NCBI GenBank assembly: GCA_937893485.1
Contig: CALBJL010000040.1
Span: forward strand, 1 to 27,272
Source of the DNA: an uncultured bacterium
GTDB lineage: Bacteria > Bacillota > Clostridia > Lachnospirales > Lachnospiraceae
DNA: 27,272 bases
Reading direction: 5' to 3'
Part shown: in pieces, positions 1 to 6,784 of the stretch
Position numbering within the stretch: position 1 is the stretch's first letter
Layout: each line of letters opens with the position of its first letter
Notes under the pieces: generated by a model
Databases searched by the model: none
Told to the model about the DNA's origin: nothing
Seen by the model: the letters and a program-made list of their open reading frames with translations, nothing else
Made by a program: the position numbers and the translations under genes

Positions 1-7
1 CGATGGA

Positions 8-67
8 GATGAGACTCCAAATTGTGGAAGCCTTTGCTGACACAATTTTGTTCTGCGGAGGCTCATC
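8..67. repeat. Long imperfect hairpin (dyad)
   Basis: GATGAG at 8-13 pairs with CTCATC at 62-67, CTCC at 15-18 pairs with GGAG at 57-60, and an inner stem AAATTGTG at 19-26 pairs exactly with CACAATTT at 41-48. The loop is 14 bases, with one mismatch and one 8-base bulge. There is no T-run after either arm, so it is not a standard terminator. It runs directly into the repeat that recurs at the right end of the window. It may be part of the same interspersed element. That link is inference. Confidence 0.6.
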
Positions 68-122
68 GGAATGGTTCGTGCAACAAAGCAAACCAGATGC
101 ACTTGCGGGAGCTGCAAATGCG
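64..122 (+). repeat. Interspersed repeat, left copy
   Basis: The first 20 bases (64-83) are identical to the reverse complement of the last 20 bases of the window. After a more variable middle, CTTGCGGGAGCTGCAA (102-117) is again identical to the inverted right copy. The core can fold as CTTGC-GGGAGCT-GCAA(A/G). The copy lies just beyond the stop codon of the M23 peptidase gene. The remainder of 119-195 has no convincing gene, although a looser core-like string occurs near 153-171. Confidence 0.7.
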
Positions 123-195
123 GAATATAGTGCTCATATGCCTCGAAACACCACTTGCGATTCAGCTGCGACCTCATATTTAACTTGTAATGCAT

Positions 196-864
196 CTAGT
201 ACGGCATCGCGACCGTCTCCAGCCCCTGCAAAAACGGATACGGATTGACCGCTGTCTCCTGCCCGTTTTCATCGTCATAGTAGATGCCGACATGCAGATG
301 CACCGGAAAATTGCCGGTCGTTCCCTCGATATTGCTGTAGCCGGTGTCTCCCGCGAAACCGAGCAGCTGCCCGCTCACAACCGTTGTCCCTTCCTCGATT
401 CCATCCGCATAATCATACAAATGCGCGTAATAATAATAGATCCCGCGATCGCTGCGGATGCCAAGCCGGTAGCCGCCCTTTGGCAGCCAGCCCTTTTTCT
501 CCACGACACCGTCTGTCATCGACAGCACCGGAAAGATGCCCCGCCGGTCCGGGGAGAGCATCAGATCCGTGCCCTCATGTCCACGCTCCCCGCCAAAGCT
601 GCGCGCAGACATCCACGAATCCTCATAGGATACCGCATACTGCGGATGCAGGGTAGACTGCGGAATCGGAAATAGCTGTAGATCCGCCCGTATCGCAGCA
701 GCAACCGCATCGGGAACAGTCGTATCCGCCGCCTGTGAGGGCGTCTGCCGATCATCCGGCTCCTGCGCGGACTGCTGCGCCCGCGCGAGGATCTGCTCCA
801 TGCCGATAATATCGAGCGATGCAGACATCAGTACCAGCACACACAGCAAACATATTTTTTTCAT
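196..864 (-). CDS. M23 (LytM-type) metallopeptidase, exported
   Basis: A 222-residue protein with a C-terminal peptidase M23 domain, from about residue 85 onward. The zinc and catalytic signature is visible: H96-x3-D100 (GHEGTD), H148 in YYYAHLY, and H189-x-H191 in FPVHLHVGI. Members of this family cleave peptide cross-links in peptidoglycan. The N-terminus is hydrophobic after two lysines (residues 1-20), so the protein is probably secreted or membrane-anchored. A low-complexity linker rich in Gln, Ala and Asp (about 28-60) follows. The start lacks a strong Shine-Dalgarno sequence, with only a GGTATGG-like stretch upstream. The gene diverges from the YlbJ-like gene with 33 bases between them. 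M23 proteins with this architecture occur both in sporulation and in vegetative wall turnover, and I cannot tell which applies here. Confidence 0.88.
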   Translation of the reverse strand: MKKICLLCVLVLMSASLDIIGMEQILARAQQSAQEPDDRQTPSQAADTTVPDAVAAAIRADLQLFPIPQSTLHPQYAVSYEDSWMSARSFGGERGHEGTDLMLSPDRRGIFPVLSMTDGVVEKKGWLPKGGYRLGIRSDRGIYYYYAHLYDYADGIEEGTTVVSGQLLGFAGDTGYSNIEGTTGNFPVHLHVGIYYDDENGQETAVNPYPFLQGLETVAMPY

Positions 865-889
865 ATTCCATACCTGCCCGTCATAACTT
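861..889 (+). promoter_or_regulatory. Candidate sigma-E promoter for the YlbJ-like gene
   Basis: TCATATT (861-867) matches the Bacillus sigma-E -35 consensus KMATATT at every position. After 14 bases comes CATAACTT (882-889), close to the -10 consensus CATACAnT. ylbJ belongs to the mother-cell sigma-E regulon in B. subtilis, so the match fits the gene. The -35 overlaps the start codon of the divergent M23 gene. The transcript would start at about 896-897, immediately before the ATG at 898. Confidence 0.45.
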
Positions 890-897
890 TTAGTAAT

Positions 898-1857
898 ATG
901 ATGAAAAAAACAATTCCCCCATATGTTACAAAAAAATATCTATTTTGTTATATGCTAGGCATGTTTTTACTATTCCTGCTAAAAGAGCCGCAGGTCGCAA
1001 TCGAGGGCGCGCGCTTCGGGCTTCTGCTGTGGGCAAAACAACTGCTCCCCAGCCTGCTTCCGTTTCTGATTCTGACACAAATACTCATCCGGAGCGGCTA
1101 TTTAGACAGAATCTGTGAGAAGCTGCATCTGCCGCAAAGCTATTTTGTATTGTTCACGGGAACGCTGTGCGGTTTTCCGATGGGCTGCAAGCTGGCTACG
1201 GATCTGTATGCGCGCGGACAGCTCTCAAAGGAGGATGCCTCCTTGCTGTCTGTCATCGCCAACCAGATGAGCCCTGCCTTCGTGGGCGGATATATCTTAT
1301 CCGAAACGCTCAAATTGCCGCAGCTCATCCCGCTCACTTACGCAATCCTGTATGCACCGGCACTTATCTGCGGAACCTGCATCCTCACATGGAGGCATCA
1401 CAACCGGCGCTTGGCACCCACCATGACAAAAAAATCGACATCAGGGCTGCAAATGAATGTTGCAATCCTTGATGCCGGTATTATGAACAGTTTTGAAACG
1501 ATGCTGAAGCTAGGCGGATACGTCATGCTGTTTGCCGTCATGACGGGTATGTGTCAGCACTATCTGGCAGCCATGCCAATCCTGTCTACCACGATTTCAG
1601 GACTGCTCGAAATCACAGGAGCTGTCAGCGTCCTGAACCGGACACTTGCAAATACATATCTCAAATACGTTGCGATCCTGAGTGCCACTGCATTTGGCGG
1701 CTGCTCCGGAATCGCCCAGACTGCCTCGCTCATTCACACGGACAGACTCCCCGACGGCGGACTGCCGATCGGTGGATATATCCGCGGACGGCTGCTGCTC
1801 GCAGGTATCACGGCGCTGCTCGCCGCACTCCTATATCCGTTAGCCGTTGCCTTCTGA
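898..1857 (+). CDS. YlbJ-like sporulation integral membrane protein
   Basis: A 319-residue polytopic membrane protein of the nucleoside-recognition (Gate) fold that includes YlbJ. The conserved family signature is visible around residues 90-150: GFPMGCKLATDLY, then a cytosolic stretch, then IANQMSPAFVGGYIL. A second Gly-rich block, ATAFGGCSGIAQTASL, lies near residues 262-277. In B. subtilis ylbJ is a sporulation gene needed for heat-resistant spores; what it transports is not established. The protein is shorter than the roughly 400 residues of the Bacillus version. No Shine-Dalgarno sequence precedes either ATG at 898 or 901, and the only promoter-like sequence would give an almost leaderless message. 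The stop lies 11 bases from the convergent stop of the coiled-coil gene, and no terminator is visible between them. Confidence 0.8.
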   Translation: MMKKTIPPYVTKKYLFCYMLGMFLLFLLKEPQVAIEGARFGLLLWAKQLLPSLLPFLILTQILIRSGYLDRICEKLHLPQSYFVLFTGTLCGFPMGCKLATDLYARGQLSKEDASLLSVIANQMSPAFVGGYILSETLKLPQLIPLTYAILYAPALICGTCILTWRHHNRRLAPTMTKKSTSGLQMNVAILDAGIMNSFETMLKLGGYVMLFAVMTGMCQHYLAAMPILSTTISGLLEITGAVSVLNRTLANTYLKYVAILSATAFGGCSGIAQTASLIHTDRLPDGGLPIGGYIRGRLLLAGITALLAALLYPLAVAF

Positions 1858-1868
1858 CTTGAAAAATG

Positions 1869-2489
1869 TTATGACTTTGCCTCATTTGCCGCCTGTGAAA
1901 CAGTCTCCTGAGCGGGTGCTGCCGTATCCTCCGCTGCCAGCTCCGGCTCTGTCTGCGGCATCAGCTCTGCACGGTTGGCAAGAACGACCTGTAAGGAGCT
2001 GTTCAGTCCTGCGATCAGATTGTCATAGCGCGCCTTTGATCCCTCGATCGCCCCGTTTAAAATGACCTCCAGATTGCGCAGCAGCTCATCGGTATACGCG
2101 ATCGCTCCCATGCGGATACTGTTGGCATCATTTGTCGCTTTATCAAGGATCTCCTGCGCCTGCTTGGTTGCGATCATTACGACCTCATTTGCCTGTGCGT
2201 AAGCCTGCTGCATGATCTGATGCTCGCTCACAAGCTCGGAATGCGTCACCTCTGCCTGCGCGATGATCGCGTCTGCCTTTGTCTGTGCATCGGCAAGGAT
2301 CGCCTCCTTGTTGCTGATCATTTTCTGATAGCGCTTGATCTCCTCCGGTGTGCGGAGACGAAGTTCGGTCAGTAACTCCTCGATCTGATCCTTGTTCACA
2401 ATGATCTTATTGGAGGAGAATGCCTGCGGCTTGCAGGTATCTATGTACTGCTCTAACTCTTCGATTGTCTGCTCAATTTTACTACTCAT
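1869..2489 (-). CDS. Coiled-coil protein of unknown function, downstream of coaD
   Basis: A 206-residue soluble protein that is largely helical. It starts MSSKIEQTIEELEQYID, then has a long Ala/Gln/Glu-rich heptad-like region (about residues 25-165) and a disordered acidic Ala/Glu/Pro tail. Similar proteins are often labelled 'ATPase' or 'V-type ATPase subunit H-like', a name resting only on coiled-coil resemblance. A DivIVA- or septum-related role is possible, but nothing seen here proves it. The start is the ATG at 2489, preceded by AGGAG at good spacing. The gene overlaps the coaD stop by 8 bases, which suggests translational coupling. It is the last gene of the yicC-to-coaD run. Confidence 0.75.
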   Translation of the reverse strand: MSSKIEQTIEELEQYIDTCKPQAFSSNKIIVNKDQIEELLTELRLRTPEEIKRYQKMISNKEAILADAQTKADAIIAQAEVTHSELVSEHQIMQQAYAQANEVVMIATKQAQEILDKATNDANSIRMGAIAYTDELLRNLEVILNGAIEGSKARYDNLIAGLNSSLQVVLANRAELMPQTEPELAAEDTAAPAQETVSQAANEAKS

Positions 2490-2977
2490 GTCGATCTCCT
2501 TTTTCAATGCCATATTTCTGATAAATACGGTCAATCATCGTTTCCGGGACAAAATGTGAAATATCTCCGCCATAAGCCGCGAATTCCTTGACAATGGTAG
2601 AACTGAGATACGAATACTGCAAACTGCTTGTCAGAAAAATCGTCTCGATCTCCTCATACTCCACATGATTTGTCTGTGCGATCTGAAGCTCATATTCAAA
2701 ATCCGTCACCGCCCGCAGCCCGCGGATGATAAGCGTTGCCTGAATATCCTTGGCAAAATCCACAAGCAGTCCGTCGAACGATACTACTTTTATGTTCGGC
2801 AGATCGGCGGTTAATTTTTTTACTAACACGTTCATGTACAGAAAACAACGAATTTTTTGCACTGTTGTTCAACACACCGACATACAATTCATCCACGATA
2901 TTCGCAGATCTGCGAATGATGTCCATATGCCCGTTTGTCACCGGATCAAAGCTGCCCGGATAGATTGCTCTTGTCAT
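2482..2977 (-). CDS. coaD: Phosphopantetheine adenylyltransferase, frame broken
   Basis: CoaD joins 4'-phosphopantetheine to AMP from ATP, giving dephospho-CoA, the penultimate step of CoA synthesis. The N-terminal part (start 2977, MTRAIYPGSFDPVTNGHMD) carries the nucleotidyltransferase GH motif. It stays in frame to FSVHERV near 2830. The rest (GLLVDFA, IIRGLRAVTDFEYEL, SSTIVKEFAAYGGD) is equally well conserved but in another frame, so no single frame gives the enzyme. The break lies between about 2815 and 2832. Either one base is extra in the A7 run (T7 at 2815-2821 on the plus strand), or about 5 bases are missing just before it. The second reading restores the helix length usual in the family. 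Restored length is 164-166 residues, normal for CoaD. The gene follows rsmD by 38 bases, a common order. Cause unknown: assembly error, mutation, or slippage. Confidence 0.88.
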
Positions 2978-3015
2978 CGTTTATCCCTCTTTGGTTTCCT
3001 GTGTTTCTTTTTATT

Positions 3016-3573
3016 TTAATGTTTTTTCAAGGTAAGAAACACATGCTTATTTGTCTTATAGAGTTTTTCCCTTCGCAGCTCGTAACCCAACGCATCCACA
3101 TAAGAAAAATCCGTGTGATCGTCCGCCTCGACAATGATCAGTGCATCCTCTTTTACCACAGAAGATCCCGCAAGATAACCGAGGATCTCTGCCTCTATAT
3201 TCTGACCATACGGCGGATCGAGAAAGATCAGGTCAAACCGGTACTTTCCCTCCAGCTGGCGCAGCGCACTCATGCAATCCGTATTCATCAGCCTGCACTG
3301 ACTGCCCAGTTTTGTGAAATCAATGTTATCCTGTATGACTTCACATGCCTTTTTATTGTTATCCACAAATACGCAGTAAGCACTGCCCCGGCTGACTGCC
3401 TCCAGACCGATCTGTCCGCTGCCGGCAAACAGATCCAGAAAATAGGCTCCGTCCAGCTCCGGTGCGAGCATATTGAATAATGTCTCCTTGATACGGTCGG
3501 TCGTCGGACGGGTATCCCTGCCCGGCAGTGTGCGCAGCGGAAGCCGCCTTGCTTTTCCCGCAATAATTCTCAC
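3016..3573 (-). CDS. rsmD: 16S rRNA (guanine966-N2)-methyltransferase
   Basis: RsmD methylates N2 of G966 in 16S rRNA of the small subunit, using S-adenosylmethionine. Visible motifs are the family N-terminus (V/M)RIIAGKARR, the SAM-binding loop DLFAGSGQIGLEA (about residues 47-59) and the catalytic DPPY (about 119-122). The length of about 185 residues is normal. I prefer the GTG at 3573: the protein then begins at the usual RIIAG, and the GGAGG at 3583-3587 sits 9 bases upstream. The ATG at 3579 would leave only 3 bases from that Shine-Dalgarno sequence. The gene lies between pgsA (about 27 bases upstream) and coaD, and rsmD-coaD is a common pair. Confidence 0.93.
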   Translation of the reverse strand: MRIIAGKARRLPLRTLPGRDTRPTTDRIKETLFNMLAPELDGAYFLDLFAGSGQIGLEAVSRGSAYCVFVDNNKKACEVIQDNIDFTKLGSQCRLMNTDCMSALRQLEGKYRFDLIFLDPPYGQNIEAEILGYLAGSSVVKEDALIIVEADDHTDFSYVDALGYELRREKLYKTNKHVFLTLKKH

Positions 3574-3600
3574 GGTCATTCACCTCCATCCCGCAAATTG

Positions 3601-4146
3601 CTAATTCTGTTCCTTTAAGACCGCACGGTTTTTGACCAGATAGTCACACAGTGAAACGATCGTGAGGATCAGTGCAATCCATGTCAGGCAGATGCCAAGT
3701 ATTTCAAAAAACGTTCCGGGGAAATCTAAGATCAGAACAATAATCATCAGCATCTGGAACGTCGTCTTGAACTTTCCCCAGTAGCTGGCAGCGATCACAA
3801 CACCGTTGTCAGCTGCCACCAGACGAAAACCGCTGATAATAAATTCACGGCTGATAATCACAATAACCATCCATGCCGCGAGCTGACCGGTCGCTACCAG
3901 ACAGATCATTGCGGAACACACGAGTAGTTTATCAGCAAGTGGATCCATAAATTTGCCGAAATTTGTCACCAGATTGTACTTTCTTGCAATTTTTCCGTCT
4001 GCAAGGTCTGTCAGGCTCGCAACAATAAAAATCGCTACGGCGATATAATTGCTGTACGGTACAATGGGCACCAGCAGAAAGAATACAAAAAACGGAATCA
4101 GAAGTACACGTAAAATCGTCAGTTTGTTCGGTAAATTCATTTTCAT
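3601..4146 (-). CDS. pgsA: CDP-diacylglycerol-glycerol-3-phosphate 3-phosphatidyltransferase
   Basis: PgsA makes phosphatidylglycerol phosphate from CDP-diacylglycerol and glycerol-3-phosphate in the cytoplasmic membrane, the committed step to phosphatidylglycerol. The CDP-alcohol phosphotransferase signature is complete: D47-x2-D50-G-x2-A-R55-x8-G64-x3-D68-x3-D72. About five to six hydrophobic segments surround it. The length of 181 residues is typical. The first ATG at 4146 is one base after the rimO stop and has GGAGA about 9 bases upstream inside rimO, so translation is probably coupled. A second ATG two codons on is possible. Confidence 0.95.
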   Translation of the reverse strand: MKMNLPNKLTILRVLLIPFFVFFLLVPIVPYSNYIAVAIFIVASLTDLADGKIARKYNLVTNFGKFMDPLADKLLVCSAMICLVATGQLAAWMVIVIISREFIISGFRLVAADNGVVIAASYWGKFKTTFQMLMIIVLILDFPGTFFEILGICLTWIALILTIVSLCDYLVKNRAVLKEQN

Positions 4147-4147
4147 A

Positions 4148-5473
4148 TTATATCATCTCCCCTATCAGATCATAGTCGAGCGCACCGGTTACGCGTACCT
4201 TCACAAAATCGCCGGACATCAGCTCCGCGTCTGTATGAATAAAAATATAGCCGTCCACTCCCGGTGCATCCTTGTAGGTGCGGGCAACATACGCATGTTC
4301 ATCGGCGACTTTTCCCTCGATAAACGCCCAAAGCTGTCTGTCCTTCATCGCCTCATTGCGGTCATACGAGATCTCCTGCTGCAATTCCATGACCTCATCA
4401 CGCCATATCAGCTTTGTCTCCTCGTCTAACTGACCCTCAAAGGACGCTGCCGGTGTATTTTCCTCCGGCGAATAGGTAAATGCGCCCAGCCGGTCAAATT
4501 CCGCCCAGTTCAAAAACTCCATCAGTTCTTCATGCGCCTGCTCTGTTTCTCCGGGAAAACCGCAGATCAGCGTTGTACGCAGGCAGATATCAGGAATCTC
4601 CTGACGCAGCAGCTCGATCTTGTCTGCCAGCTCCGCACCGCTCGTGCGCCGTCCCATGCGCTTTAAAATATCGTCATTGATATGCTGGATCGGCATATCG
4701 AGGTAATGCACGACCTTTTGGTTGCGCTTGATCGCATCGATCAGTGTCTGATCAATCTCCTCCGGATAGCAGTACATCAGACGAATCCAGTACAGCCCAT
4801 CGATGACATTCAGCTCGTCTAACAGCCGGTGCAGCGATTTTTCTCCGTAGAGGTCTTTTCCGTAAACTGTCGTCTCCTGTGCAACGAGGATCAGTTCCTT
4901 TACCCCCTGCGCCACAAGCTGCTTTGCCTGTGCCACCAGCTCCTCCATTGGTACGCTTCGGTATGCGCCACGGATCGACGGGATCACGCAGTAAGTACAA
5001 TGCTTATCACAGCCCTCTGCAATTTTCAGATACGCATAATGTCCGCCAGTCGTCACGAGACGCTTTTTATCATGCATATCCGGCAGCCCCTCCAGCGCGT
5101 GATAATTTTTATAGACGCTGCCCTTGAGCGCGCCCTCCACTGCCTCCACGATCGCATCGTACGCGTTCGTTCCGAGCACCGCATCCACCTCCGGGATCTC
5201 TGTCAGCACTTCATCCTGATAGCGCTGTGCCAGACAGCCGGTGACGATCAGTGCCTTGAGCTTTCCGGTCTCCTTATACTTTGCCATCGTAAGGATCGTC
5301 TGAATGCTTTCCTCCTTGGCATCCCCGATAAAGCAGCAGGAATTGACCACGATCACATCCGCATCATTTTCATCATCCGTAATCGTATATCCGGCAGCGT
5401 TCAGCATACCGATCATATACTCGGAATCCACCAGATTTTTATCGCAGCCAAGTGAAATAAATAAAATATTCAT
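4148..5473 (-). CDS. rimO: Ribosomal protein S12 methylthiotransferase
   Basis: RimO is a radical-SAM enzyme with two 4Fe-4S clusters that adds a methylthio group to a conserved aspartate of ribosomal protein S12. The N-terminal UPF0004 domain shows cysteines C10 (SLGCDKN), C46/47 (VNSCCF) and C80 (TGCLAQ). The radical-SAM motif is C155-x3-C159-x2-C162 (GCDKHCTYC). A C-terminal TRAM-like domain spans roughly residues 375-441. The opening ISLGCDKNLVDSE separates RimO from MiaB, which is present at 25298-26758. A CAGGAG Shine-Dalgarno sequence sits upstream. The 60-base gap from rpoZ contains a terminator-like hairpin, and pgsA follows after one base. Confidence 0.96.
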   Translation of the reverse strand: MNILFISLGCDKNLVDSEYMIGMLNAAGYTITDDENDADVIVVNSCCFIGDAKEESIQTILTMAKYKETGKLKALIVTGCLAQRYQDEVLTEIPEVDAVLGTNAYDAIVEAVEGALKGSVYKNYHALEGLPDMHDKKRLVTTGGHYAYLKIAEGCDKHCTYCVIPSIRGAYRSVPMEELVAQAKQLVAQGVKELILVAQETTVYGKDLYGEKSLHRLLDELNVIDGLYWIRLMYCYPEEIDQTLIDAIKRNQKVVHYLDMPIQHINDDILKRMGRRTSGAELADKIELLRQEIPDICLRTTLICGFPGETEQAHEELMEFLNWAEFDRLGAFTYSPEENTPAASFEGQLDEETKLIWRDEVMELQQEISYDRNEAMKDRQLWAFIEGKVADEHAYVARTYKDAPGVDGYIFIHTDAELMSGDFVKVRVTGALDYDLIGEMI

Positions 5474-5494
5474 AGATACTCCTGTGATGTGAAA

Positions 5495-5523
5495 GGAAGC
5501 CGAAACGATCTGCCCCGGCTTCC
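5495..5523 (-). terminator. Hairpin between rpoZ and rimO, possible partial terminator
   Basis: Read on the minus strand, GGAAGCCG (5523-5516) pairs exactly with CGGCTTCC (5502-5495) across a 13-base loop. Only TTTC follows, so the U-tract is weak. No promoter is visible between the hairpin and rimO. It may therefore reduce, rather than stop, transcription into rimO-pgsA-rsmD-coaD, or protect the 3' end of the upstream message. Confidence 0.45.
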
Positions 5524-5533
5524 GTATGTTCGT

Positions 5534-5827
5534 TTATTCTTCAATCGCTGCTGTCTGGAAGTCGTCCACCGGATCAGCGGCATCCGCCTGTTCATCCTCA
5601 CCGAGAATCTTTACCTTACCCTCGTACAATTCCTGAACCGCAGTCGATAACGGTTTCTTGCCATTTGCATGTGCAACTAACGGCTCATCACCGGCAATCA
5701 GCTGGCGCGCGCGCTTAGCGGCTGCAATCACGATCGAGTAACGGCTGTTTACAACCGGTTCCTCGCCTACCTCTGTGGTATTGTTTACTACTTTCATCAG
5801 TTCTACATAAGACGGATGGATCATCAT
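5534..5827 (-). CDS. rpoZ: RNA polymerase omega subunit
   Basis: Omega helps beta-prime fold and join the RNA polymerase core. The 97-residue protein shows the family core SRYSIVIAAAKRARQLI (about residues 28-44), the KPLSTAVQELYEGKV helix and an acidic C-terminal tail that is often variable. Its ATG overlaps the gmk stop by one base (TAATG). The gmk-rpoZ pair is conserved across Firmicutes, which supports the identification of this small protein. ATG codons occur at 5827 and 5824, and either could serve. Confidence 0.93.
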   Translation of the reverse strand: MMIHPSYVELMKVVNNTTEVGEEPVVNSRYSIVIAAAKRARQLIAGDEPLVAHANGKKPLSTAVQELYEGKVKILGEDEQADAADPVDDFQTAAIEE

Positions 5828-6465
5828 TATTCTCCTTTCGCATAATTCGTCAATGCTGTTTTTATTTCCATAATAAATAGTTCTTTGCGTGAGATCTTTG
5901 TGTGCTCATTCTGCAAAATCGAATGCACCTGATCCACGCAGGCTTCCAGTTCATCGTTTACAATCAGATAATCATAAGCCTCGATACCCATGCATTCCTC
6001 GTCCGCGCGGCATAAGCGCTCATGGATCACCTCCGGTGTCTCAGTGCCTCTGCCGACCAGCCGCCGTTCCAGCTCCTCAAAGCTGGGCGGTGTGACAAAC
6101 AGCAGCAGGGTATCTGGATATTTTTCTTTAATCTTTAATGCACCCTGAATCTCAATCTCAAGGATGACATCCTTGCCGGCTGCCAGCTGTTCCTGCACAT
6201 AAGCCTTCGGCGTGCCGTAATAATTGCTGACATATTTCGCATATTCGAGCAGTTCATCCTCCTCAATCATTTTCTCGAAACAGTCCACCGAACGGAAAAA
6301 GTATTCCCGCCCGTCCTGCTCGCCCGGACGCGGCGCGCGTGTCGTCGCCGAGATGGACAATGCATAATTCTGCGGATACTTCTCCAGCAGACGCTTTACG
6401 ATCGTCCCCTTTCCGGCACCGGAAAATCCAGATATCACAGTCAATATACCTGTCTGTGTGTTCAT
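5827..6465 (-). CDS. gmk: Guanylate kinase
   Basis: Gmk phosphorylates GMP to GDP using ATP, in purine nucleotide synthesis. The P-loop GFSGAGKG is at residues 13-20. The GMP-binding region follows (SATTRAPRPGEQDGREYFF, about 39-57), and the lid and core segment IQGALKIKEKYPD is further on. Length 212, slightly above the usual 200-207. The gene lies 31 bases after remA and overlaps rpoZ by one base, in the conserved remA-gmk-rpoZ order. Confidence 0.96.
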   Translation of the reverse strand: MNTQTGILTVISGFSGAGKGTIVKRLLEKYPQNYALSISATTRAPRPGEQDGREYFFRSVDCFEKMIEEDELLEYAKYVSNYYGTPKAYVQEQLAAGKDVILEIEIQGALKIKEKYPDTLLLFVTPPSFEELERRLVGRGTETPEVIHERLCRADEECMGIEAYDYLIVNDELEACVDQVHSILQNEHTKISRKELFIMEIKTALTNYAKGE

Positions 6466-6496
6466 TTATTTTTCCTCCGTATCGACCGTTTTCCGG

Positions 6497-6784
6497 TCAT
6501 GATCCCGCAGTTTCAGTGATATGTGTGTCAGCCTGTTCCAGCTCACCCTTGCTTTTCATTCTGCCGGATAACGTATCCGGCAACAGTGCCGAGAGCACGA
6601 TGCGGTCATTTTCTGTGAAAATAACTGCCCGCGTCCGTCTGCCCTGTGTCGCATCAATGAGTCTGGACTCATCCTTTGCTTTCTGGATCATACGCTTTGC
6701 CGGTGCGGAATCCGGCGTAATCATCGCGACGATCTTGTCTGCATTTATAATATTGCCAAAACCGATGTTCATAAAACTACTCAA
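6497..6784 (-). CDS. remA: RemA-family (DUF370) DNA-binding regulator
   Basis: In B. subtilis RemA is a small DNA-binding protein that activates biofilm-matrix and osmoprotection genes. The family core is clear: MNIGFGNII, PDSAPAKRMIQKAKDESRLIDAT, GRRTRAVIF, and VLSALLPDTL. The C-terminal tail is divergent. Two starts are possible. The TTG at 6784 gives SSFMNIGFGN, whose length matches the family N-terminus before NIG, but it overlaps yicC by 8 bases. The ATG at 6772 lies 4 bases after the yicC stop and would trim four residues. Neither has a well-spaced Shine-Dalgarno sequence, which suggests coupling to yicC. The target genes in this organism are unknown. Confidence 0.88.
   Translation of the reverse strand: MSSFMNIGFGNIINADKIVAMITPDSAPAKRMIQKAKDESRLIDATQGRRTRAVIFTENDRIVLSALLPDTLSGRMKSKGELEQADTHITETAGS

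Noticed and set aside
3..248. Open frame of 81 codons at the left end
   Set aside because: It runs through the hairpin and repeat and then antisense into the M23 gene. Its composition is Ala/Ser/Thr-rich without any motif, and there is no ribosome binding site. It is best explained as read-through of repeat DNA.
2815..2821. Programmed frameshifting at the A7 run in coaD
   Set aside because: CoaD is not known to need frameshifting, there is no stimulatory stem or Shine-Dalgarno sequence nearby that I can see, and a second break in rqcH makes sequence error more likely. Kept only as an alternative in the finding.
2935..3480. Long plus-strand frame antisense to rsmD
   Set aside because: The minus strand encodes a complete RsmD with all motifs; the antisense frame has no recognisable domain and no ribosome site.
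4829..5455. Long plus-strand frame antisense to rimO
   Set aside because: It shadows a fully conserved RimO and is rich in His, Cys and Arg, as expected for antisense translation.
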